Below are positions 5,518 to 11,915 of a stretch of DNA of 16,150 nucleotides, in pieces; position 1 is the stretch's first letter; each line of letters starts with the position of its first letter. Position numbers and translations under genes: made by a program. The stretch is from JACQNR01 sp049515175 (GTDB lineage Bacteria > Acidobacteriota > Terriglobia > UBA7540), in the NCBI GenBank assembly GCA_049515175.1, contig JBEKUI010000081.1, positions 1 to 16,150 on the forward strand, given 5' to 3'. Below the pieces are notes generated by a model, which saw only the letters and a list, made by a program, of their open reading frames with translations, did no database searches and was not told the DNA's origin.

Positions 5518-8500
5518 TCAGAACCTCACCCGCAGGCTGAAGGTGATGGTGCGCATGCCGCGGACGCTGGTGACGCGGCCAAAGCCCTGGCCGTTGACGA
5601 CCGTCGCCAGGCCGCCCCAGTTGGGCGTGTTCATGAGGTTATTGGCCGAGATGTGGAAGCTGCCGCGAATGCCGCGCTCTTTCGAGAAAGTGATCATCCG
5701 TTCAAGCGACATGTTGAAGTTCACCATCCCGGGACCGGGAATGGTGTTGCGGCCGGCGTCGCCGAGTTGTCCGACAAGCGGCGCGGCGAATGCCGCGGTG
5801 CTGAAAAACTCCTGGGTTGTTCGTGCCGACCCGCTGAGGGCGACCGGCAGCCCGGTGGCGTCGGCCCGGAGGTTCGAAATGGCGGCCGTCCCGCCATTGT
5901 TGCTGAGATTCCCGAGGACCCGCGCCGTAAAGGGGTTTCCGGACTGAATTGTGGTAACCCCTGTAATCTCCCAGTTTCCGATCACGCGCGCGGCAGCTCC
6001 GCCGCGGCTGAGCCAGCGCTTGCGATCACCAAAGGGAAACTCGTAAGTGTGGTTGATGAGCAGACGGTGGCGCAGGTCGAAGGAGGAGAGTCCGCGCTCC
6101 GCCTGCAAGTCCAGATAGTCCTGCGCCACGGTCCGGCCCGCGCCGCCCACGGCGGCCGCGTCGTCGATCGACTTGGAATAGGTGTACTGGCCGCTCAGCG
6201 AGAATCCTCCATGAAACTGGCGGCGCAGCCCGACCTGTAGTCCATTGTAAATGGACGCCGAGCCGGAGGTCTCGTATGTGAAGGCGAGCGTATTTGCCGT
6301 GGCGAGCCCCGACTGCCCGGATGGGGGAGTGCCGGTGACGAATTGGTTCGGCGCCAGCAGGAGATCCAGTTTCGTTCCCTTAGTGCCTACGTAGCCGACG
6401 GAGAGAATTACGTTGCGGAAGATTTCGTCCTCGAGGGAGAAATTCCAGCTTTGGGCGTAGGGCGTGCGGAAATTGGGATCCACTGCGTAGGTGTTCTTCA
6501 GGATATTGGGTCCGACGGCAGGGAAGCCATTCTGCAACGTCAGAATCTGAGAGGGAGAAGTGATGAGGGTTGCTGCATCGGCAAACGGAGGCTGGCTTGC
6601 CATGTTCGGGAATATACGGGAATAGATGCTTCCGTCATAGAAGATGCCATAGCCGGCGCGGAGAACCAGACTGTGTCGCGTCCAGGGACGGTAGGCGATA
6701 CCGAGCCGTGGGGCGAGGTTGTTGGCGTCCCCGCGCAAAAGCGAATTGGGTAGAGTCCCCGGGTTCTGGCCCGTAACTACCGCGGCTGAAGTAAAGCCGG
6801 GCTGAAAGGTCAAATCGGAAAAGTGCCCATATTTCTCCGTGAAGGGCATGAAGTACTCGTAGCGCATGCCGTAGTTGAGAGTGAAATGCGACGTCACCCG
6901 CCAGTCATCCTGGAGATAACCTGCGTACACCCAGGAGCGGAGATAGTTGCTGCTCGCGCCAAAGCGGACGGAAGTGGTCTGCGGCAGCCCCAGGAGGAAA
7001 TCCGCGAAGTCAAATCCCGTGTTGGGTACCGGCAGGCCTTCCGCCGTCAAATCGCTGGTCGTAAAACCACTGAAGGTGAACGTCCCGCGCGCATCCGGAT
7101 CGGTCAGCGTGTTGACCTGAACGCGCCGTAACTCACCCCCCAGGCGGACGTTGTGTTTTCCATGATTCCAGAGAAGGATATCGAAGATGCGGAACGTCTG
7201 GTTGCGAGTCAGCGAGGGAATCGTGTCGTTGAGGGCCGTGAAATTTGTAAACTGCGTCGTCGGCACGCCCCAGTCAAAGGGGTTGGTGGAGATTCCTTGA
7301 ATGCCCAGGTCGCCGGCGATGTTTTCCGTGAATGCGAAGGGATTCAGAAGTGAGGTCCTCTGGCGATTGAAATTGGCGGAGAGCGTGTTGATCACGCCCG
7401 GCGCAAAGGTGTGAATCTCGCCCAGGCTGAGGTTCTGCCCGCGCGTGGAAGTCCGGCTGGTCAGATTCGGAAAGCTCGAGATGGACTGCGAGCGCGAGGA
7501 GTTGAAGGAATACATCACGTTCAGGCTGTCTTTCTTGGAGATCTGGTGCCCCACGCGCGCCATGAGGCGGTCGCTCGACGTCGGCAAAGATTCCTGCAAG
7601 TGAAAGTTCTGAATCTGGCCGGGGAGGTTGGGCAGCGGAATGTACTTCAGCAAGCCCAAGGCGGCCGAGTCCATCTGCTGGAGGGGAATCTGGTTGTTTG
7701 AAAATGGAGTCCGCGGCCCGGAGGGATTCGAAGCCGGATCGTAAATGATCGGGACCGTGCCGGCGAGCGGCCCGGAGGTAATCTGCGCCTGGGAGAAATC
7801 CCCGTTGCGCTCGTCCGGTGTGGGGACTGTCGCCAGACTGTCGAAGGGATTCTTCCCGCGCGTCAGGCTGTAGTTCACGAAGAAGCTCGTCTTGCTCGCG
7901 CCGTTGTATATCTTCGGAATGACCAGCGGCCCGCCAAACCCGATCCCGACCTGTTCGGAATAAGAAGGGATCCGGGGTGAACTCGTTACATTCAGCGGAT
8001 AAGGGTGCGCATCGAGCACGGAGTTGGTGTACTGCTCCGAGAAGTTGCCCCGGATGCGGTTGACCTGGGCGCGACGTCCCGCCCAACTCCCTGGCCCGCC
8101 CCGCGCTCCCGCAAAAGTGGCCATCATCTCGAGGCTCGGCCCGCCCTGCATTCCGCCGCCGGGGCCGCCTCCACCACCAGGGCCACCTCCGCCGCCTGGC
8201 CCTCCGCCGCCAAATCCCGGAGCGCCTTGACTACCCGATTGGTCGCGGAATCGCTGGAGACGGTCGCGCATGCTGCGCTCGTCGCCGCCAGGAGTCGAGG
8301 CGGAGACTCCGGTCCCACCGTTAAGCAGGAAAGAATTGGAAGCGCTGGCGGAAGCGTCCGGTTCTTCACCCTCGTTCGGAGATCCGTTGCCGCCAGCGGA
8401 CGTTTCCGAAATCCGCAGCGCCCCGCCGCCTCCGTTGCCATTGCCGTTCCAGGCCGGCAGATTCCCGTCTCCCATGGCGCGGCCGTCACTCGTACTTGCC

Positions 8501-8934
8501 GTCAACGGACCATTGGCGGGGCCACCCGACGAAGCGCCGGGTCCCGGGGTGGCGGGGCCGCTCCCTGCCGGCAATGCCAGAGCTAGCGCCACGTTAACGC
8601 GCAAAGACTTCTCCGGCGTGACGGGTATTGGCTCGCGGACGTCCGTCTGGAAGCCCAGCAAGGACACCTCCAATTTGTAGGTACCCGGAGTGACGCCGGT
8701 GAAGGTGTAATCTCCCGCCTCGTCGGTCCAGGTTTCCTTCCGCTCCCCGGATTGGGGATTGATCAGGTCCACCGTCGCGCCCGGCACAGCGACGCCGCCC
8801 GGACCGCGAACATGTCCGGCGATAGTTCCACCACCAGGCGACTGCGCGAGCGCCATGGCTGCTGCGATGACCCCTATCCCTGCAAGCCATCCCAGGTGCC
8901 TTGCTTGTTTGGAAACCATGCCTTCGAGCCCCAT
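5518..8934 (-). CDS. TonB-dependent receptor, Oar-like, with carboxypeptidase-regulatory-like domain
   Basis: An 1138-residue outer-membrane protein. Residues 12-31 form a signal peptide (AGIGVIAAAMALAQ). Residues 36-115 are a CarboxypepD-regulatory-like beta sandwich (GTIAGHVRGPGGVAVPGATV, then TDEAGDYTFTGVTPGTYKLEV). A low-complexity linker of about 150 residues follows, including a Gly/Pro-rich block at 241-264. From about 290 it resembles Oar-type receptors: SFFVNYSLTRGKNPFDS, then PDERNGDFSQ, and a long beta barrel with NYGMRYEYF and PRLGIAYRPW, ending in the C-terminal strand ITFSLRVRF with terminal Phe. These receptors are abundant in Acidobacteria; substrate not inferable. The ATG at 8934 has AAGGA only three bases upstream; an in-frame ATG at 8919 is an alternative. 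It is the first gene of a two-gene unit with the VWFA protein. Confidence 0.9.
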   Translation of the reverse strand: MGLEGMVSKQARHLGWLAGIGVIAAAMALAQSPGGGTIAGHVRGPGGVAVPGATVDLINPQSGERKETWTDEAGDYTFTGVTPGTYKLEVSLLGFQTDVREPIPVTPEKSLRVNVALALALPAGSGPATPGPGASSGGPANGPLTASTSDGRAMGDGNLPAWNGNGNGGGGALRISETSAGGNGSPNEGEEPDASASASNSFLLNGGTGVSASTPGGDERSMRDRLQRFRDQSGSQGAPGFGGGGPGGGGGPGGGGGPGGGMQGGPSLEMMATFAGARGGPGSWAGRRAQVNRIRGNFSEQYTNSVLDAHPYPLNVTSSPRIPSYSEQVGIGFGGPLVIPKIYNGASKTSFFVNYSLTRGKNPFDSLATVPTPDERNGDFSQAQITSGPLAGTVPIIYDPASNPSGPRTPFSNNQIPLQQMDSAALGLLKYIPLPNLPGQIQNFHLQESLPTSSDRLMARVGHQISKKDSLNVMYSFNSSRSQSISSFPNLTSRTSTRGQNLSLGEIHTFAPGVINTLSANFNRQRTSLLNPFAFTENIAGDLGIQGISTNPFDWGVPTTQFTNFTALNDTIPSLTRNQTFRIFDILLWNHGKHNVRLGGELRRVQVNTLTDPDARGTFTFSGFTTSDLTAEGLPVPNTGFDFADFLLGLPQTTSVRFGASSNYLRSWVYAGYLQDDWRVTSHFTLNYGMRYEYFMPFTEKYGHFSDLTFQPGFTSAAVVTGQNPGTLPNSLLRGDANNLAPRLGIAYRPWTRHSLVLRAGYGIFYDGSIYSRIFPNMASQPPFADAATLITSPSQILTLQNGFPAVGPNILKNTYAVDPNFRTPYAQSWNFSLEDEIFRNVILSVGYVGTKGTKLDLLLAPNQFVTGTPPSGQSGLATANTLAFTYETSGSASIYNGLQVGLRRQFHGGFSLSGQYTYSKSIDDAAAVGGAGRTVAQDYLDLQAERGLSSFDLRHRLLINHTYEFPFGDRKRWLSRGGAAARVIGNWEITGVTTIQSGNPFTARVLGNLSNNGGTAAISNLRADATGLPVALSGSARTTQEFFSTAAFAAPLVGQLGDAGRNTIPGPGMVNFNMSLERMITFSKERGIRGSFHISANNLMNTPNWGGLATVVNGQGFGRVTSVRGMRTITFSLRVRF

Positions 8935-8979
8935 CGGTCCTTTTTTTGACAGTAGCTTTGACGAATTACCCCCGCCTGA

Positions 8980-8994
8980 GGTTACGCGGTAACC
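8980..8994. promoter_or_regulatory. palindrome in the divergent receptor/DUF5666 spacer
   Basis: GGTTAC-GCG-GTAACC, a perfect 6-bp inverted repeat with a 3-bp centre, lies in the 98-bp spacer between two divergent genes. It could be an operator or an RNA hairpin in either leader. No regulator is identified. Confidence 0.5.
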
Positions 8995-9030
8995 CCCCAG
9001 CGAAGTTATTCGTCTATACCACGGGGGGTT
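8991..9030 (+). promoter_or_regulatory. hairpin over the ribosome site of the DUF5666-like gene
   Basis: AACCCCCC (8991-8998) is the exact reverse complement of GGGGGGTT (9023-9030), which is the G-rich ribosome-site region ending two bases before the ATG at 9033. The loop is 24 bases. It shares AACC (8991-8994) with the palindrome at 8980-8994, so the two stems exclude each other. Function is inference. Confidence 0.4.
9013..9021 (-). promoter_or_regulatory. possible extended -10 promoter for the TonB receptor
   Basis: The minus strand reads TGGTATAGA, an extended -10 shape (TGN before TATAGA), about 80 bases before the receptor start. No good -35 is visible. Low-confidence call. Confidence 0.3.
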
Positions 9031-9032
9031 CT

Positions 9033-9725
9033 ATGTCCAAATATTCAGTCGTGTTGGTCCTGGCCATTTCCTTGCCTTGCGCAAGTATAGCGATTGCACA
9101 GCAGCAACCGGAACCTAGGCCCGGGCAGGGCGAGCGACGCATGCCCGGCGGTGAACGAGTCATGGGGACCGTGACCTCGGTGGGAGTCGATCGCTTGACG
9201 ATAAAAACCCCGGATGGAAAAGAGCAAACTGTCCTAGTGAACGCTCAGACTCGCTACGGCGAAGGCTGGGGAGATATTCAGCTGGAAGAATTGAAACCCG
9301 GCGATCGGGTCTTCGTTGGCGGCAGCGAAAACAGCAATCATGAGCTGACCGCCATGATGGTGCGGCGCGTGACCGGAGAGGAAATGCAGCGCTTCGGCAG
9401 CGGCGGCGACCGGGCCTTCGGCGAGATTGTCGCCATCGAGAAGGGCCAGATCAGGCTGCGCAACCGCGCCCAGGGCGAGCGCGTCGTCAAGATCGACGAC
9501 CAGACCACTTTCATGAAAGAGGGCAAGCCCTCGACGCTGGCGGACCTGAAAGTGGGCGACCGGATCATGGCCGTAGGGAAGGGTTCCGGTGACGGCTTCA
9601 AGGCCACCCAGGTCATGTCCGGCCCCATGGGGCAGGGACGCTCGCGAGAGCGGCGGGGTGGGCCGGGCGGACCGCCCGGAGGCGCTCCCGGGAGCGAACC
9701 CGAGGGTCCACCGCCACAACAATAG
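9033..9725 (+). CDS. secreted DUF5666-like protein
   Basis: A 230-residue protein from the ATG at 9033. That start is preferred over in-frame sites further upstream because it begins a clear signal peptide (MSKYSVVLVLAISLPCASIA, cleavage near AQQ) and follows a G-rich stretch. Two related beta units follow: residues 43-113 (MGTVTSVGVDRLTIKTPDGK, LKPGDRVFVGG) and 128-196 (FGEIVAIEKGQIRLRN, LKVGDRIMAVGKG). The pattern 'G.V.sv....ltik...g....v.v...T.......l..L.vGDrv.v.G' is that of DUF5666 domains. The C-terminal 35 residues are Gly/Pro/Arg rich and probably disordered. It is divergent from the TonB receptor, so shared regulation is possible. Biochemical role unknown; periplasmic or secreted location is inferred from the signal peptide. 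Confidence 0.8.
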   Translation: MSKYSVVLVLAISLPCASIAIAQQQPEPRPGQGERRMPGGERVMGTVTSVGVDRLTIKTPDGKEQTVLVNAQTRYGEGWGDIQLEELKPGDRVFVGGSENSNHELTAMMVRRVTGEEMQRFGSGGDRAFGEIVAIEKGQIRLRNRAQGERVVKIDDQTTFMKEGKPSTLADLKVGDRIMAVGKGSGDGFKATQVMSGPMGQGRSRERRGGPGGPPGGAPGSEPEGPPPQQ

Positions 9726-9758
9726 CCAAAGGCAGCGAGTCCTTTCGAGCGCGGCAAG

Positions 9759-9835
9759 CCCTCTCCCAGGGGAGAGGGTGCCCCCGCACTGCGGGGTTGG
9801 CTGAGGAGCCAACGCCGAGGCCGACCCGCCGGGTC
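9759..9835. terminator. four stacked hairpins between convergent genes
   Basis: Between the stop of the DUF5666-like gene and the stop of the methyltransferase are four perfect inverted repeats in a row: CCCTCTCCC/GGGAGAGGG (9759-9778), CCCCGCA/TGCGGGG (9782-9796), GTTGGCT/AGCCAAC (9796-9813), and GACCC/GGGTC (9823-9835). None has a T-tract, so classical intrinsic termination is uncertain. A bidirectional terminator or a cluster of dispersed palindromes fits. The first is a common bacterial intergenic palindrome type. Confidence 0.5.
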
Positions 9836-9839
9836 GCTC

Positions 9840-10364
9840 CTACTTCACGACCTGCATGCGGCAGACGATATTCCGCGCCGGGAAGATCCAGGCGAAATGC
9901 TTTTCGTAGAAGTTTGAGGAAATGGCGGCGATCAGCCGTCCCAGGCCGTCGAACAGGATATTGCCCCCGAACGTGAGCCTCCGCTCGACGATGCGGAAGC
10001 CGCCTGCGTTGTAGGTGAAGTTCTCAAACGCCTCGCCCGTGAAGTAGTCGAAGCTGTGTAGGCCGAGATGATGCACATGCGTGGGGTCAGTGTAGGAATC
10101 AGGCGAGGAATAGTGCGGCGTCACCGCGATCACCTCCGCGCCGGGCCGCGCGATGCGATGCACCTCCGCCATGGCACGCAGGATGTCGGGCTGGTGCTCG
10201 AGAAAGTGCGAGAGATAAATCCGCTCGGCGCAGCCATCACGAAGCGGCCAGGGAAACTGCGCCAGCTCGCAGAGCACGTCCGCCGCCGAGCCCGGCTGGC
10301 GGTCGAGCCCAATCGCCCCCGCCTCCTGCTTCTTCTTCCCGCAACCGATGTCAATGGCCGTCAT
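9840..10364 (-). CDS. class I SAM-dependent methyltransferase
   Basis: A 174-residue cytosolic protein with the SAM-binding motif I IDIGCGKKK (residues 4-12) and GLDR (19-22) at the next strand. The segment IYLSHFLEHQPD and RIARPGAEVIAVTPHYS match the motif IV and following strand of small Methyltransf_11-like enzymes, often linked in other genomes with surface polysaccharide or lipid loci. The residues HYSSPDSYTDPTHVHHLG form a conserved His-rich loop of this subfamily. Length is normal and both ends look intact. The start at 10364 places motif I directly at the N-terminus, as usual for the subfamily; ribosome site is weak. Substrate cannot be inferred, and neighbours do not help. Confidence 0.85.
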   Translation of the reverse strand: MTAIDIGCGKKKQEAGAIGLDRQPGSAADVLCELAQFPWPLRDGCAERIYLSHFLEHQPDILRAMAEVHRIARPGAEVIAVTPHYSSPDSYTDPTHVHHLGLHSFDYFTGEAFENFTYNAGGFRIVERRLTFGGNILFDGLGRLIAAISSNFYEKHFAWIFPARNIVCRMQVVK

Positions 10365-10509
10365 CGATTCCCGCAGGACTTACCTCAGTTCAAAAACATT
10401 GCGACGCTAGCTTTGCCGGCGAGGATACCACATCACCGGCGAGATTCTTCCCGCGGATTATTAACTGCGTAATCGAGAACTGTCCGCTGTGTTCATTCAG
10501 AATGAGCGC

Positions 10510-10538
10510 TTGCTGTTCGACCCTTTTTCACCTAACAT
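10510..10538 (+). promoter_or_regulatory. weak candidate promoter for the DUF362 gene
   Basis: TTGCTG, 17 bases, TAACAT. Spacing is ideal but both boxes are only partial matches. A short CCCC-TCA-GGGG-type hairpin follows before the ribosome site. Confidence 0.3.
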
Positions 10539-10582
10539 CACCCCTCAGGGGCCCGCAATAACAATCCAAGGTGAGGTGTGTC

Positions 10583-11737
10583 ATGACATTGCCCATCAGC
10601 CGTCGTGGATTCATGCAGACCGCGGGGGTTGCCGCCGCAGGTCTTTGTCTGGCGCCGCACGAGGTCTTGAGCGCAAAAAGTGCGCCGACGGCTCCCGTGG
10701 CGGTCGCGCAATGTCCGGGGTACGGGCCGCAGGTGCGGGAGCACCTGGCCACGATGTTCGACCAACTCGGCGGCCTGGAGCGGCTGGTGAAGGGCAAGAC
10801 GGTGGCGATCAAGCTCAACCTCACGGGCGGCCCCGCGGACCGCACGGGTGGCCTGCCGGTGAACGTAACCACCTGGGTTCATCCCGACGTGGTGGGCGCG
10901 ACGATCAGCCTGCTGGGAAAAGCCGGGGCACGGCGCATCCGCATTCTGGAGAGCACCTCACACCCGCACGACTCGTTCGAGGAGTTCGTGGCTAAGGCGC
11001 AATGGAATCCGCGCGACCTGGCGGGCGCGGCCGCGGGCGTGGAGTTTGAGAACACCAATTACGCGGGGCCGTCCGGCAAATACACGCGGCTCTCTGTTCC
11101 CGGCGGCGGGATGATTTTCAAGGCCTACGACGTCAACCGCGCTTATGAGGATTGCGACGTATTCGTCTCGCTCGCCAAGCTGAAGGAACACGGCACGGCC
11201 GGCGTGACGCTCTCCATGAAGAATTGCTTCGGCCTTACGCCCCTGACGATTTATGGGACCGGAGCGGGACTCGACGAGCCGGCGAAAGTCACCAAGGGTC
11301 CGCGCCTGATGCTCCATGACGGCAGCCGCCAGCCGTCAAGATCGGCCCTCTCCGAAAACGACCCTGCGTCACCACGCCAGCAGGGCTATCGCGTCCCGCG
11401 CGTCACCGTGGATCTGGTGGCCATGCGGCGTATTCATCTCGCGATCCTTGACGGCATTTTGACGGCGGCGGGCGGGGAAGGCCCTTGGGTAAAACGCTGC
11501 CGGCCCGTCCACGCCGGTCTGCTGGTTGCGGGAACCAATTGCGTCACCACCGACGCAGTCGGTACCGCTCTCATGGGCTTTGACCCTATGGCGGAGCGCG
11601 GCACGGCGCCGTTTGAAAAGTCCGACAGCACGCTGAAGCTCGCCGAGCAGATCGGCCTCGGCACCCGCGACTTGAAACGGATTGAGGTGATTGGCGTTCC
11701 CATCGCCAAGGCGAGAATCGATTTCCGAAAAGCCTAG
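10583..11737 (+). CDS. Tat-exported DUF362 domain protein
   Basis: A 384-residue protein from the ATG at 10583, which has AAGGTGAGG about seven bases upstream; an in-frame GTG at 10571 overlaps that ribosome site and is rejected as start. The N-terminus SRRGFMQTAGVAAAGLCLA is a twin-arginine signal peptide, so the folded protein is exported. The DUF362 body shows VAIKLNLTGG (about 76-85), CDVFVSLAKLKEHGTAGVTLSMKN around residues 190-213, and TTDAVGTALMGFDP near 325-338. DUF362 proteins are of unknown function; some carry 4Fe-4S clusters, but no CxxCxxC ferredoxin motif is present here. It stands alone, with its own leader. The last codons and stop are duplicated just downstream. Confidence 0.88.
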   Translation: MTLPISRRGFMQTAGVAAAGLCLAPHEVLSAKSAPTAPVAVAQCPGYGPQVREHLATMFDQLGGLERLVKGKTVAIKLNLTGGPADRTGGLPVNVTTWVHPDVVGATISLLGKAGARRIRILESTSHPHDSFEEFVAKAQWNPRDLAGAAAGVEFENTNYAGPSGKYTRLSVPGGGMIFKAYDVNRAYEDCDVFVSLAKLKEHGTAGVTLSMKNCFGLTPLTIYGTGAGLDEPAKVTKGPRLMLHDGSRQPSRSALSENDPASPRQQGYRVPRVTVDLVAMRRIHLAILDGILTAAGGEGPWVKRCRPVHAGLLVAGTNCVTTDAVGTALMGFDPMAERGTAPFEKSDSTLKLAEQIGLGTRDLKRIEVIGVPIAKARIDFRKA

Positions 11738-11808
11738 GGGCACAGGTGTCCGCCCTCCCGTGACCGATTTCCGAAAAGCTTAGGTGGCACGGGCGTCCCG
11801 CCCGTGAC
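11719..11808 (+). repeat. tandem duplication of the DUF362 gene 3' end
   Basis: Two head-to-tail units, 11719-11764 and 11765-11808. Each begins CGATTTCCGAAAAGC and continues TTAGG/CTAGG with the stop codon, then a GGCAC...CCGTGAC segment. A third, truncated CGAT follows. The second unit contains a perfect hairpin CACGGGCG/CGCCCGTG (11788-11806), degraded in the first. Confidence 0.8.
11788..11806 (+). terminator. hairpin downstream of the DUF362 gene
   Basis: CACGGGCG-TCC-CGCCCGTG, eight perfect pairs with a three-base loop, about 50 bases after the stop. No T-tract follows, so it may be a dispersed palindrome instead of a true terminator. Confidence 0.4.
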
Positions 11809-11881
11809 CGATCACCGCCAGGATGGCCGTACTGTGCCGCTCGGCGGCGCAGGAGAGCAGTGACAACCGCGTGGCCCCCGG

Positions 11882-11909
11882 CTCGTCACTCGTTACTTGT
11901 CACTCGTCA
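11882..11909. repeat. degenerate heptamer array 5
   Basis: Four 7-bp units in register, CTCGTCA first and last, with CTCGTTA and CTTGTCA between. It lies between the convergent DUF362 and TPR-regulator genes, just before the latter's stop codon. Same period and related words to the arrays near thrB/thrC. Confidence 0.65.
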
Positions 11910-11915
11910 CTGTTC

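Noticed and set aside
8901..9032. Longer N-terminus for the DUF5666-like protein starting at 8901
   Set aside because: It would overlap the TonB receptor start and push the signal peptide 44 residues inward; the ATG at 9033 starts directly with the signal peptide.
10571..10582. GTG start at 10571 for the DUF362 gene
   Set aside because: It falls inside the AAGGTGAGG ribosome site of the ATG at 10583.
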